A stretch of DNA of 64,000 nt from NCBI RefSeq assembly GCF_013170805.1, contig NZ_CP051293.1, positions 3,230,001-3,294,000 of the forward strand. The letters run 5' to 3'. Numbering within the stretch: the stretch's first letter is position 1; each line of letters starts with the position of its first letter. This document shows, piece by piece, positions 43,230 to 53,900 of the stretch. Source of the DNA: Mesorhizobium sp. NZP2077. GTDB lineage: Bacteria > Pseudomonadota > Alphaproteobacteria > Rhizobiales > Rhizobiaceae. A program made the translations under genes and the position numbers. The notes below the pieces were generated by a model, which did not search any database, was not told the DNA's origin, and saw only the letters and a list, made by a program, of their open reading frames with translations.

Positions 43230-46200
43230 TTACGGCGCCTTGATCTCCATCATGCCGGTGGCGGTGCGGGCCGAAAACTGCGGCCGGTACATGTCTTCCA
43301 CCGTTGCCGCCGGATGGGCGTAGGTGCCCGGCGTCACGGCGCGCACGACATAGGCGAGCGTCAGATTGTGGTCGTGATCGCCGTCGGCCGGGTTGAACGC
43401 CGCGACGAAACGGTCGTCGCGGAATTCGAGATGGGCGGCGTCGGTCTGTGCCAGCCAGGAGAAGTTCGTCAATTGCGCGCTGGAGACCAGGCCGGGATTG
43501 TCGATCTCGAAGCCGGCCGGCAGCAGGTCGGTGACCAGCAGGCGCGACGGCCAGCTGTTTTGTTCGGTGACCTTGAGCACGACGACATAACGTTCGTTCT
43601 GGGTGGCCTCCGTCACATTGGCTTCGGTGCCATCGAGCTTGTAGTAGGTGCGGTCGATGGTGAAGCCGTCCCCGCCGGCCGGCAAGGGCTGGATCGGCGA
43701 CGCCACGGTAGTGACGACGGCCTGCAGCGGGGTCTTGCCGGTGTTGGCGATTTCGAGCGGGCTGTCGACCAGCTCGGAGCCGTTGACCTGGTTCGAATAG
43801 CCGCCCGAATGCGGCGCGCCATTGACGGTCAGCGTGATCGAATCATTGCCTTCCTTCAGCGCGCGGGCCGCCAGCAGCATCCAGGAATCGTCCTGGGTGC
43901 TGGTCCAGCGGACTTCGGCGCGTTCCCTGGTCACCAGCTTGATCAGTTCCGGCACGATCGTCGACACCGGCTTCGATTCCGCCGCCAGCGACAGCATCGC
44001 CGCGCCGTCACGCAGCGCCGAGCCGTAGTCGGAGCGATACCAGTCGTAGTCGGTCTGCGACTTGGCGAGTTGCAGCGCGGTCTTGAACGTCGCCTCCGAG
44101 CGCTGGGTGTCGCCGTAGAGCGCCAGGCTCGCCGCCAGCTGGGCAACGGCCATCGGGCTGGAGAAGGCTTCGAGCTGGGTATCGGCATAGTAACGCAGAT
44201 CGCCGATCGAGGCCTTCTTGTTGCGGGCCAGCACGTAGAGGGCGTAGGCGATCTCGCTGCCGCGGTCCTGTACGCTCTGATCGTAGCCGAGCGAGTTCTG
44301 CAGATTGCTCAGCGCCTGGTTCATGGCAAGCGCCGGCACATCGTATTTCTGCTCGCGCGCCCTGGTCAGGAACTCGCTGACATAGGCATCGAGCCACAGA
44401 TCGCCGGAGCCCGGACCCCACAGGCCGAAGCTGCCAGATGAGGACTGGTAGCTCAGAACCTTGTAGATGGCATCCTGGATGCGGCCATGCAGGTCGGGGT
44501 CGCTTTCCATGCCGACGCCCGAGGCCATCTCGTTGACATAGAGAAGCGGCATGGCGCGGCTGGTGGTCTGCTCGGCGCAACCATAGGGGTAGCGATCAAG
44601 CGTCATCAGCAGTGAAGGCACGTCGAAGGCAGCCGCCTGCGAAACGCCGACACTGACGGAGGCACCGTCAAGCAGGCTTGCCGCAAGCAGTTCCTTGTCG
44701 ACGCGCAGCGCGCCGCCATTGCCCTTGAGGTCGACCACAAGACGCGTGGTGACCGGCAATTGCGCCGGTCGCACCGGCACATAAAGCGTCTGCTCGACCT
44801 TGGTGCCGTCGGCATGCGCCAGCTTGATGGTGAGCGAGGCATTGCCTGGCGTTCTTGCGATCAGCGGCACGGTCAGCGTCTGGCGCTTGCCCTGGGCTAG
44901 CGTCAGCTTCTGGGGCAGGGGCTTGTCACCGGTCGACAGATCGCCCGTCGTGTCGATCGAGAAGGCATAGTCGCCGGCAGGGCCGTCGGTGTCGGCGACG
45001 TCGAGCCGCATGACGGCGTTGTCGCCAGGTGCCAGGAAGCGCGGCAGGCCGGCGGTGATCACCACCGGGTCGCGCACGATGACGTCCGACTGGGCATGGC
45101 CGACCGCTTCCTTGGTCCAGGCGACGGCCATGACGCGCACGGTGCCGTTGAACTGCGGGATGTCGAAGTCGATCCGTGCCTTGCCGTCGGCATCGAGCTG
45201 GACGGGTCCGGAGAAGAAGGCGACCAGCTTTTCGGTGGGCGGGCTGCCTTGCGCCTGCATGTTGGCGCCGTCACCGCCGGTCCTGAGCTTGCCGGTGGTG
45301 CCGAGCGAGCCATCGATCAGGCGGCCATAGATGTCGCGGATCTCCATGCCCAGCATACGCTGGCCGAAGAACCAGTTCTCCGGGTCCGGCGCCTTGTAGT
45401 TGGTCAGGTTGAGGATGCCGACATCGACAGCGGCAACCATTACGTACGCGTTGGTGCCTGGCTTTACGCCGGCCACGGAAACCGGGATCGACAGCTGCTG
45501 GCGCGGCATCGTCTTGTCCGGCGGCGTCAAGGTGACCGCGAGCTTTTTCGAGCCCGGATCCACCGTCAGCCATTTCACGCCGATGGCGCGGGCCGGCATG
45601 CGCGTCTCCTGCGCATCGCCCGGCCGGAACAGGGTTGCCGTGACATAGGCGCCGGCGCCCCAGTCGTCGCCGACCGGGATGTCGACGGTGCTGCCGCCGG
45701 CCGGCACAGTCGCCGTGATGGTCTTCAAGAGCTTGTCGGAGCCGATATTGATCAGAAGTTCGCCGGCAAAGTGCGGCGAGACTTTCAGCTTGGCCACTTC
45801 GCCGGCGGCGTAATTGTCCTTGTCGAGGCCGATTTCGAGGCCGTCAGGCGTCTCGGTGGTGGTCGAGGCGACATACCAGCCGGCGTCGAACTCATAGCTG
45901 GTCGCAGGCCCCTCGGGGTCCGAGGTTTCGACCTCGAGCCGGTACTGGCCCCAGTCGACCGGTACGGAGACGGTGGCATCGCCATCGGCGCCGAGGTCGA
46001 TCTGGCCGTTGGCGATCGACTTGGTGAAGGTGACCGGCTCGTAGTTCCACGAATTGTTGGAGCGGTACCACTGGTAATTGCGTTCGACCTTGACCAGCGT
46101 CCACTGCGCGCCTTTCAGCGCCTCGCGCTTGCCGGAGGGATCGACGGCGATCAGGCTGAATTTGGCGGTGCCGCCCTGCGGCACCTCACCATCGGCGAAG

Positions 46201-48728
46201 TCCGGACGGACGCCGATCATATGGCCTTGCGGCCGGATGCCGATGTTGAGCGAGCGCTCGATGGCGCGGCCACCGGTTTCGCGCATGCGCACCGTCACCT
46301 TGCCGTCGACCAGCTTGGTGGTCGAGGGTAATTGGTCCACGGTAACAGGGAAGGTCGCCTTGCCGTCATCGCCAACCACCGGCAGGTTGGTCAGCGGCGT
46401 GACGGTGGGCTCCGCCGACTGCTCGTCGGCGAGGCCGAAGGAAAAGTTGGGGAAGCGGTCCCAGTCGCGCGCCGTCGACAGCGTCAACTCGCCTTCCAGG
46501 GCCAGGCCTGCCGCAGGCGCGCCATAGAGGAAGCGGCCGTCAATGTTGATGTTGGCGGTCTCGCCGCGCTCGATTTCCTGCTTGTCAGCCTTCATGTCGA
46601 ATTCGATGCGATCCGGCACGAAATCCTCGACCAGGAACATCTGGCTGGCGACGGCCGGCTGCTTGGGATCGGTGTAGATCGACACCGACCAGGTGCCGCG
46701 CATGGCGTTGGCTTCGAGCGGCAAGTCGACGGCGTGGCCGCCGGCCGAGGCGCCGTCGCTGACGATGCGGCGGTCCTCGACGCCATCAGGGCGCGAGAAG
46801 ATGAAGGTCAGCGGCAGGTTCTCGACCGCCTTGGCTGCGCCGTCGCGGGCAAGGGCCGCGACATGGACATCCTCGCCGGCGCGGTAGATGCCGCGTTCGG
46901 TCCAGGCATAGACGTCGAGCGCGCCGGGCGCGGCGCGTCCGGTGACGCCGCGGTCGGACAGGTCGAAGCCGGCCTTGGACATGTCGAGGAAGACGAAATC
47001 ATTGTCGCCCTGCTTGGCCATCAGCACGGCCGGCACCATGCCGCCGTCGCCGCGCGTCAGGCCGGGGTTGAAGACGGCGTGGCCGTTGGCATCCGACGTC
47101 GCGGTGCCGAGAACCTCGTTGTTCCTGGCAACCAGCGTCAGTTCGGCGCCGGCAATCGGCTTGGCTGAGCCCAGCGAACGGGCAAAGACATTGAGCCCGT
47201 CCTGGCCCGTATAGGTCGACAGGCCGATGTCGGAGACGACGAACCACTGCGTGGCCATCTGACCGGAGTCGTCGCTCTTGTCGTTGACCGCCTTGGCGGT
47301 CAGCACATAGACGCCGGGCTTGCGCTGCGGCAGCGCTTGGTCGACCGGGAAGGAGGTGGTGACCTCCTTGTTGAGGTCGTTGACGATGTCGATCTGGCCT
47401 TGCCAGACCGGAGCGCCCATCTGTTCGGTAATGTTGGAGATGTCATAGCTGTCGAGCTGGTGCAGGAACTGGTAGCCCGACAGAAGCTGCGCCAGCGAAC
47501 GGTCGCCGATGCGGTAGAGCTTCATCTCGGCGGCGTTCATGTTGACGGTGACGACCGGAATGCCGCGGCGCGCGCCGGCCGGCAGCACGAAGCTGTCGCC
47601 GGTGAAACGGGCGGACGGGGCGCGGTCCTGCACATAGATCGACAGCACCACGGGAGCGGCGGTCACTTCGCCGATCGCGGCCGGCAGGCCGGCGCGGAAA
47701 GTGACGTCGTAATGCTGGCCGTGTTCGAGCCCTTCGACGCAGATCTGCTTGTCCTTGGCCTCGACACCCTTGGGCGGCGCGTTGTCGACGGTGACGAACT
47801 GCGCGTAGTCGACACCGGTCTTGACCAGTTCCTCGGAGAATTGCGCGCAGATGCGCGGCGCGCTGGTGTCGGCATCGACGCTGTGGTCGATGACGCGGAA
47901 ACCCTTGCGGGCCTTCAGATCGGCATAGTCGGCCTGCACGGCCGGCGAAGTGACCAGCGCAAGGCTCGCCTCATAGGCCTGCAGCGCCGGTCGGTAGAGA
48001 TCGCGCTTGTCGAGGCCGTTGCCGAGCAGCGCCAGCACGTCGGCGCGCGTCTTGGTGGTGCGCAGCAGCTTGTAGGCGTTGAAAGCGGCCGAAGTGCCGT
48101 TCATCGGCAACATGGATACTTCCACGGTGCTGGCTGTGGGCTGCACGGCCAGCGTTTCGCGCGCCAGGTCGAGCCAGAGCTGGCCATCGTCGGGCATCAC
48201 CGAGACAGCGGCCTCGTATTTCTGCATGGCGGAGCGATGGTCGCCGGTCAGAACGGCCTGTTCGGCCGCGTTGATCAGGGCCGCCATGCCCTCGGTTGGC
48301 TTGTCAAAGGCGGGGCCGAGCAGCCGGTTGCGGTATTGCTGGGCCTGGTCGGCCATCCAGTTGGGGAAGAAGGCGAGTTCCGGCGGCGCGCCGATATCGG
48401 GGTCGCCGTCAATGTTGACGACCTTGCCGGCAACCGCGCCATTGAACGGCTTCAGCTGGTTGTAGTCGGATTTGAGAAAGCACCATTTGGCCTTGGTGTT
48501 GTAGGTGAAGGCGCGGCAGGCCGAATCACCAAGGCATGTCGTCTTGCACTGGTCGAGGGTGACATTCTGGTCGGATCTGAGATCAAAACCGAAATAGTCG
48601 GAATTGTCTGATGTTGCGATTCGCCGCGCCTCGGCCGCTTGCGCGACGCCGTTCCAGGCTAAGACATTGGCCCAGGCAAAGAAAAGAAGGATCAGGATAG
48701 ACAGACCACGAGCCGCGCGCATTGCCAT
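43230..48728 (-). CDS. yfhM: Bacterial alpha-2-macroglobulin (YfhM type) with N-terminal PAN/apple-like domain
   Basis: The product has 1832 residues (E. coli YfhM has about 1650); the ATG follows GGAGGGTGTT. The signal peptide is GLSILILLFFAWANVLAWNG. Residues about 40-100 form a PAN/apple-like cysteine module (LDQCKTTCLGDSACRAFTY). The macroglobulin domains follow. The thioester motif YGCAEQT has its cysteine at about residue 1384, so the trap is intact. The protein is thought to trap invading proteases and protect the cell when PBP1C repairs wall damage. A small hairpin (GGCGCC-TTAC-GGCGCC, 43224-43239) has the stop codon in its loop region. Confidence 0.94.
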   Translation of the reverse strand: MAMRAARGLSILILLFFAWANVLAWNGVAQAAEARRIATSDNSDYFGFDLRSDQNVTLDQCKTTCLGDSACRAFTYNTKAKWCFLKSDYNQLKPFNGAVAGKVVNIDGDPDIGAPPELAFFPNWMADQAQQYRNRLLGPAFDKPTEGMAALINAAEQAVLTGDHRSAMQKYEAAVSVMPDDGQLWLDLARETLAVQPTASTVEVSMLPMNGTSAAFNAYKLLRTTKTRADVLALLGNGLDKRDLYRPALQAYEASLALVTSPAVQADYADLKARKGFRVIDHSVDADTSAPRICAQFSEELVKTGVDYAQFVTVDNAPPKGVEAKDKQICVEGLEHGQHYDVTFRAGLPAAIGEVTAAPVVLSIYVQDRAPSARFTGDSFVLPAGARRGIPVVTVNMNAAEMKLYRIGDRSLAQLLSGYQFLHQLDSYDISNITEQMGAPVWQGQIDIVNDLNKEVTTSFPVDQALPQRKPGVYVLTAKAVNDKSDDSGQMATQWFVVSDIGLSTYTGQDGLNVFARSLGSAKPIAGAELTLVARNNEVLGTATSDANGHAVFNPGLTRGDGGMVPAVLMAKQGDNDFVFLDMSKAGFDLSDRGVTGRAAPGALDVYAWTERGIYRAGEDVHVAALARDGAAKAVENLPLTFIFSRPDGVEDRRIVSDGASAGGHAVDLPLEANAMRGTWSVSIYTDPKQPAVASQMFLVEDFVPDRIEFDMKADKQEIERGETANINIDGRFLYGAPAAGLALEGELTLSTARDWDRFPNFSFGLADEQSAEPTVTPLTNLPVVGDDGKATFPVTVDQLPSTTKLVDGKVTVRMRETGGRAIERSLNIGIRPQGHMIGVRPDFADGEVPQGGTAKFSLIAVDPSGKREALKGAQWTLVKVERNYQWYRSNNSWNYEPVTFTKSIANGQIDLGADGDATVSVPVDWGQYRLEVETSDPEGPATSYEFDAGWYVASTTTETPDGLEIGLDKDNYAAGEVAKLKVSPHFAGELLINIGSDKLLKTITATVPAGGSTVDIPVGDDWGAGAYVTATLFRPGDAQETRMPARAIGVKWLTVDPGSKKLAVTLTPPDKTMPRQQLSIPVSVAGVKPGTNAYVMVAAVDVGILNLTNYKAPDPENWFFGQRMLGMEIRDIYGRLIDGSLGTTGKLRTGGDGANMQAQGSPPTEKLVAFFSGPVQLDADGKARIDFDIPQFNGTVRVMAVAWTKEAVGHAQSDVIVRDPVVITAGLPRFLAPGDNAVMRLDVADTDGPAGDYAFSIDTTGDLSTGDKPLPQKLTLAQGKRQTLTVPLIARTPGNASLTIKLAHADGTKVEQTLYVPVRPAQLPVTTRLVVDLKGNGGALRVDKELLAASLLDGASVSVGVSQAAAFDVPSLLMTLDRYPYGCAEQTTSRAMPLLYVNEMASGVGMESDPDLHGRIQDAIYKVLSYQSSSGSFGLWGPGSGDLWLDAYVSEFLTRAREQKYDVPALAMNQALSNLQNSLGYDQSVQDRGSEIAYALYVLARNKKASIGDLRYYADTQLEAFSSPMAVAQLAASLALYGDTQRSEATFKTALQLAKSQTDYDWYRSDYGSALRDGAAMLSLAAESKPVSTIVPELIKLVTRERAEVRWTSTQDDSWMLLAARALKEGNDSITLTVNGAPHSGGYSNQVNGSELVDSPLEIANTGKTPLQAVVTTVASPIQPLPAGGDGFTIDRTYYKLDGTEANVTEATQNERYVVVLKVTEQNSWPSRLLVTDLLPAGFEIDNPGLVSSAQLTNFSWLAQTDAAHLEFRDDRFVAAFNPADGDHDHNLTLAYVVRAVTPGTYAHPAATVEDMYRPQFSARTATGMMEIKAP

Positions 48729-49008
48729 AACACCCTCCAGACAAGTGCAGACGTCCGGGCATGTTCAAGCTTCAGTCAAGCTTGTCAACGCGCGAACGCG
48801 GCAGGTGCCGCCTGCCAACGGTTTATTTCCCGGCCAAGGACCGGTATGCGAACAGTAACCTCCACGGGACAGGGGATCACGCTTTCTTGCGGAAACGCAG
48901 AAGGTGTGAATTCCAAGCCCGTCCTATTTCAGACAATTGGATTGTGGCCCCTTTACGGGCGCTTCAGAACTTCATTCCAATTTTAGTTTTGTAACCTAGG
49001 TTGTCTTA
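48729..49008. other. Divergent intergenic region between the alpha-2-macroglobulin and TamA genes
   Basis: No gene is seen in this 280-bp stretch. It holds a direct repeat TCAAGCTT (around 48763-48780), a small hairpin GGCAGG-TGCCG-CCTGCC (48800-48816) and the palindrome AACCTAGGTT (48993-49002) 7 bp before the TamA ATG. Promoters for both genes must lie here, but none can be named with confidence. Confidence 0.5.
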
Positions 49009-50937
49009 ATGCCGGCGCATGAAAAGCAGATGTCAGGAAGGACCGCGCCAGGGCGCGTTCTTCCGCGCGCCCTGCTTTTGGCCATGATGTGCGCGACCGC
49101 GCTGGCCGCCGAACCGAGGCCAGCAGCCGCCTTCTCGATCTTTGGTATCAAGCTCTGGGGCTCTTCCAGCGACGCGGACGCCGACATCGTCGACCCGCTG
49201 CGCTATGCTGTGACCATCGCTGTGCCCGATGCCGACAAGGATCTGGTCAAGAAGCTCGAAAACGCCTCGGCGCTGAAGGGCGACGAGGATCGGCCGGTTT
49301 CAGGCTCGCTCGGGCTGATGGCCAAAGCGCGCAGCGACCGTGAACAGCTGGTCGCGGCCCTTTATGCCGATGCCCGTTACGAAGGTGTGGTCACCATCAC
49401 CATCGACGGCAAGCCGCTCGACGATTTGCCGCCGGACGCCGAATTCAAGGGTCCACAGCCGATTCCAGTGGCGATTTCTATCGCCGCCGGCCCCAAATTC
49501 ACCCTCGGCAATATCAGGCTGGAAGGTGACGCGGCGGGGCTGATGAGCGCCGACTATGGCTTGATATCGGGTGGCGACGCCGGATCCGGCGCGGTGCTCA
49601 AGGCCGAGGCGCTGATCGTGCGGACGCTGAAGGAGCAGGGCAGGCCGCTGGCCAAGGTGACCGACCGGCAGATTGTCGCCGACCATGCCACCTCGACGCT
49701 CGACGTGACGCTGACGGTCGCCGCCGGCCCGGTCGCCGGCTATGGCGCGACGACGGTGGAAGGCACCGAGAAGGTCGACCGCGACTTCACCGAATACATG
49801 ACCGGGCTGAAGCGCGGCAAGCAGTACTCGCCGCAGGAGATCAGCGACGCGCGCGACAGGCTGCTGGCGCTCGAGGTCTTCAACAGCGTGACATTCAAGG
49901 AAGCCGACAAGCTCGACGCCGACGGCAACATTCCGATCGGCGTCCAGGTCAGCGAGCGCAAGCCGCGCTATTTCGGGCTGGGCGGCACCTTCTCGAATAC
50001 CGAGGGCCTTGGCCTGGAAGGTTATTGGGGGCACCGGAACCTGTTTGGTCACGCCGAAAAGCTGCGCATCGACGGCGCCATCAGCGGTATCGGCAGCAAC
50101 AATCTGTCCGATCTGAACTACAATGCCGGCATCATGTTCGAGAAACCCGGCGTGATCGGGCCGGCATCGAAATTCTTTGCCAGTGTGAAGACGGTGCTCG
50201 AGCATCCGGACGCCTACGACCATTTCTCGGTCAAGGGCAGCACCGGCCTGTCCTACGAACTCGACAAGAAGCAGACCGTCTCAGCCGAGGTCGCGCTCGA
50301 CTACTCTCGGATCCACGACGCATTCGGCAAGCACAAATACCTGATCGCCAGCATTCCGCTGCAATATGTCTACGATAACAGAGACAACCGGCTGAACCCG
50401 ACCACGGGCTTCCGGGTGCTGGCCTATGCCGAGCCGAGCTACGACATCATGAGTGGTGCGGCCTTCCTCAAGCTGAAGGGCGAGGGATCGGCCTATCAGT
50501 CGCTGGATACGGCCTCGAAGTTCGTGCTGGCCGAGCGCGTCGCCGCCGGCTCGATCGTCGGCACCGGGCTGGAGAATGTTCCGGCCGACCGGCGTTTCTA
50601 TTCCGGCGGCGGCGGTTCGGTGCGCGGCTATGCCTATCAAGGCATCGGCCCCAAGGATTTCAACCGTCAGCCAATCGGCGGCCTGTCCTTCTTCGAGACC
50701 TCGGTCGAAATGCGCATTGCCGTCACCGACACGATCGGCATCGTGCCGTTCGTCGACGCCGGCACGGTGTCGACCAAGGCGGTTCCCAACTTCTCCGACG
50801 TCAAGGTCGGCGCCGGCGTCGGCCTGCGCTATGTGACGCCGTTCGGGCCGTTGCGCATCGATGCGGCCGTGCCGCTCAACCGTGATCCCAGTGATCCGCA
50901 TTTCGGCATCTATGCCGGCATCGGACAGGCATTCTGA
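49009..50937 (+). CDS. tamA: Outer-membrane translocation and assembly module TamA (Omp85 family)
   Basis: The product has 642 residues. The ATG at 49009 has no clear ribosome site; an ATG at 49030 also keeps the signal peptide (RALLLAMMCATALAAEPRPAAA). POTRA-like domains follow (AVTIAVPDADKDLVKKLENA, ISIAAGPKFTLGNIRL, RGKQYSPQEISDARDRLLAL). From about residue 320 the Omp85 barrel starts (LGGTFSNTEGLGLEGYWG) with the lid-lock motif region GGGGSVRGYAYQGIGPKD. It inserts autotransporters and other outer-membrane proteins together with TamB, whose gene starts 2 bp later. Confidence 0.93.
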   Translation: MPAHEKQMSGRTAPGRVLPRALLLAMMCATALAAEPRPAAAFSIFGIKLWGSSSDADADIVDPLRYAVTIAVPDADKDLVKKLENASALKGDEDRPVSGSLGLMAKARSDREQLVAALYADARYEGVVTITIDGKPLDDLPPDAEFKGPQPIPVAISIAAGPKFTLGNIRLEGDAAGLMSADYGLISGGDAGSGAVLKAEALIVRTLKEQGRPLAKVTDRQIVADHATSTLDVTLTVAAGPVAGYGATTVEGTEKVDRDFTEYMTGLKRGKQYSPQEISDARDRLLALEVFNSVTFKEADKLDADGNIPIGVQVSERKPRYFGLGGTFSNTEGLGLEGYWGHRNLFGHAEKLRIDGAISGIGSNNLSDLNYNAGIMFEKPGVIGPASKFFASVKTVLEHPDAYDHFSVKGSTGLSYELDKKQTVSAEVALDYSRIHDAFGKHKYLIASIPLQYVYDNRDNRLNPTTGFRVLAYAEPSYDIMSGAAFLKLKGEGSAYQSLDTASKFVLAERVAAGSIVGTGLENVPADRRFYSGGGGSVRGYAYQGIGPKDFNRQPIGGLSFFETSVEMRIAVTDTIGIVPFVDAGTVSTKAVPNFSDVKVGAGVGLRYVTPFGPLRIDAAVPLNRDPSDPHFGIYAGIGQAF

Positions 50938-50939
50938 CG

Positions 50940-53900
50940 ATGAAAACGGTCTGGCGCATCCTTCGCATTGTTCTCTACACGCTGCTGATCGTGGTCGCGG
51001 GCGCCATCGGCGCGCTCGTCGTTCTGACCAAGACCGAGCGCGGGCGCGACAATCTCGCCGGCATCATTTCGAAGCTGGCCTCAACCGACGACCGCAAGAT
51101 CACGGTCAGCGGCATTGACGGCATCTGGTCGGGCGCGCTCAGCGTCGATCATGTCGTGCTGGAAGACCGCCAGGGCGCCTGGCTGGTGGCGCGCAAGGTC
51201 GCCGTCGACTGGTCGCCGCTTTCGCTGCTGTCGAAAAGCTTCAGCGCAGACCGCATAGCTGCCGAGCGCATCGAACTGGCACGCCTGCCGGTGGCAGGTC
51301 AGCAGCCGCCGGCGCAGAGCGGCACGACGACGCTGCCGGTCTCCATCGACATCAGAGAGATCGACCTGCCGGAAATCGCGCTTGGCCAGCAACTGGCCGG
51401 CAGCGGCATCGCCGAGCTTGCCGCCAAGGGAATGCTCAAGGCCGATGCCGCGCCGCTGGCGGTCGAGACGGTGCTCAACGTCACCCGCCATGACGGCAAG
51501 CAAGGCAATGTCGACGCCAAAATCCACTTTGCGCCTGACGACAACAGGCTCGACCTCGATCTCAAGGCGTCGGAACCATCAGGCGGCATCATCGCCAATC
51601 TGCTCAAGCTGCCCGACACGCCGCCGGTCGACATAGCCGTCTCGGGCACGGGACCGCTTGCCAACTGGAACGGTGTCGCCACGTTCACGGTCAACGGCAA
51701 GATCGTCACCCAGCTGACCGGCCGTCATCAGCTCACCGACAAGGGCAATCACGTCGAGGCCAAGGGCGACGGCGAGTTCGCGCCTTTCCTGCCGGAAAAT
51801 CTGAGGCCGCTGTTTGCCGGCAAGACCAGCTTCGATGTCGCCGGCACCACCACATCGGCCGGTGGCATCACCGTCGACCGCGCCAACATCGAAAGCGATG
51901 CGATACATGGCACCGCGGCCGGCATCGCCGACCCTGCGGGCGCCAGCGACCTGTCGGTTGAAATTGCCGCCAAGGGCGCACCTGTGCCGATCACCGTGGG
52001 CAATGCGGCACAGCCGATCACGGTGGTCATCAGGAACATCACTGCCCGCGCCCTTGGCGACGGCAAGGCGCCGATCATCGACATTGGTGCCTCGCTGGTC
52101 TCGGTGGTGGCGGGCGGTACCCAGCTCAACGATCTTGCGGCGCAGATCCATTCCGACGGCTTCGATATTCAGAACCGCGCCGGGCCGTTTGCCGTCAAGC
52201 TGACGGCGGGTGGGCTGAAGACCGACGTGGCGACGCTGGCGCCGCTGATCACCGGCAAGGTCGATGTCGACCTCGCGGGATCGCTGAGCAAGGACGCCAT
52301 CACCATCGATCAAGGCACGTTGCGCTCCGATGCGCTGAACGCCTCGCTGACGATGACGGTGGCGCTTGCTGATCTGTCGATGCAGCTCAAGATGAATGCC
52401 GATGCCGTGTCGACCGCCTTGCCGCCGCAGATCAGCTCAGTGCTGGGTGAGCGGGTGAAATTCTCGGCAGCCGCGACGCGCGATCCGCAGGGGGCCTTCG
52501 CCGCCAATTCGATTTCGTTCACTTCCGGGTCGCTCAGCGCCAGCGGCACCGCCAGCGCGCAAGGCAGCGACATCCAGGCCGACATCAAGGGCACACTGGG
52601 CGATGTTTCGGTGCTGTCGCCGATGGTCGGCGTGCCGGTTGCCGGCGGCGTCGATTTCGCCCTGTCGGCCAATGGCGCCAGGACAGCTCCGGATTTCACG
52701 GTCTCTGCCGACAGCGACAGCCTGACGGCCTCGGGCCGGACGGTGAAGGCGATCAAGCTGACAGCCAGCGGCAAGGCCGACATAGCAAGCCCATCGGCCA
52801 ATGTTTCGCTGACCGGGACCGTCAACGACCAGCCACTCGACATCAAGGCGGCGCTGGTGACGAGCGAGGGTAAGCGCTCGATCAACGGTTTCCTGGTCTC
52901 GTTGGGCGACAACAAGGTTTCGGGCGACCTGGCGCTCGACGACAAGTTCATGCCGCTGGGCACGCTGACGCTCGCCGCACCGGCCATCGGCCAATTGGCG
53001 GCACTCGCCGGCCAGGCGGTGACCGGCGACATTAACGGCACCATCGGCTTTGCCAAGGACGGCGAGACGCCGTCAGTCACCATCGATGCCAGGAGCACCT
53101 CGATCGCGCGTGGCGAGGTGACGGCCAAGACCATCGCCGTCAACGCGCTGATCGCAAACTATCTCAAGGCACCGGCGATCTCGGGCGCCATCAAGGCTGA
53201 CTCGGTCACATCCGGCGCCACCGGAATCAGCGGCATCGGCGTCGACCTGAAGCGCGACGGCGACTGGACCAATTTCACCGGTGGCGCCACCATTGCGGGC
53301 ATTCCGGCGACCGCGGCCGGCCGGGTCAAGATCGCCCAGGGCACCACCAGCGTCGAGATCGCCTCGGGCGAAGCGACGGTGCGCGGCATCAAGGCAGCGA
53401 TCGCTGAAGCCTCGGCCCTGACCATCGCCAATGGCACCACCAGCATCGAGAAGCTGGCGCTCGACATCGGCGGCGGCGCGGTGACGCTGTCGGGCAGCGC
53501 CGGCCAGACGCTCGATCTAGCGGCACAGTTCTCGGCGCTGCCAGCGGCCCTTGCCAATGATTTTGCGCCCGGCCTCGATGCCGTGGGTACGCTCGGCGGC
53601 ACAGCGCAAGTCACCGGGACGCCGGCTGCGCCGGAGGTTCGGTTCAATGCGCAGCTTGCCGGCGTCGAAACCAGCCAGACCCGTCAGGCTGGGCTCGGGC
53701 CGCTCGCTGTCGATGCGGCCGGCGCCTATACTTTGGCCGGAGGCGTCGCCCTCGACCATGCCACGCTGTCCGGCGACAAGATTTCCGGCAAGGCCACGGG
53801 CACGATCAATCCGAACGGCGCCAGCGATTTTGCGCTTGATCTCACCTCATCCGGCCCGAGCCTGCCGCTGACCTTCGGAAGCGCTCAGAGCCCGGTGAAG

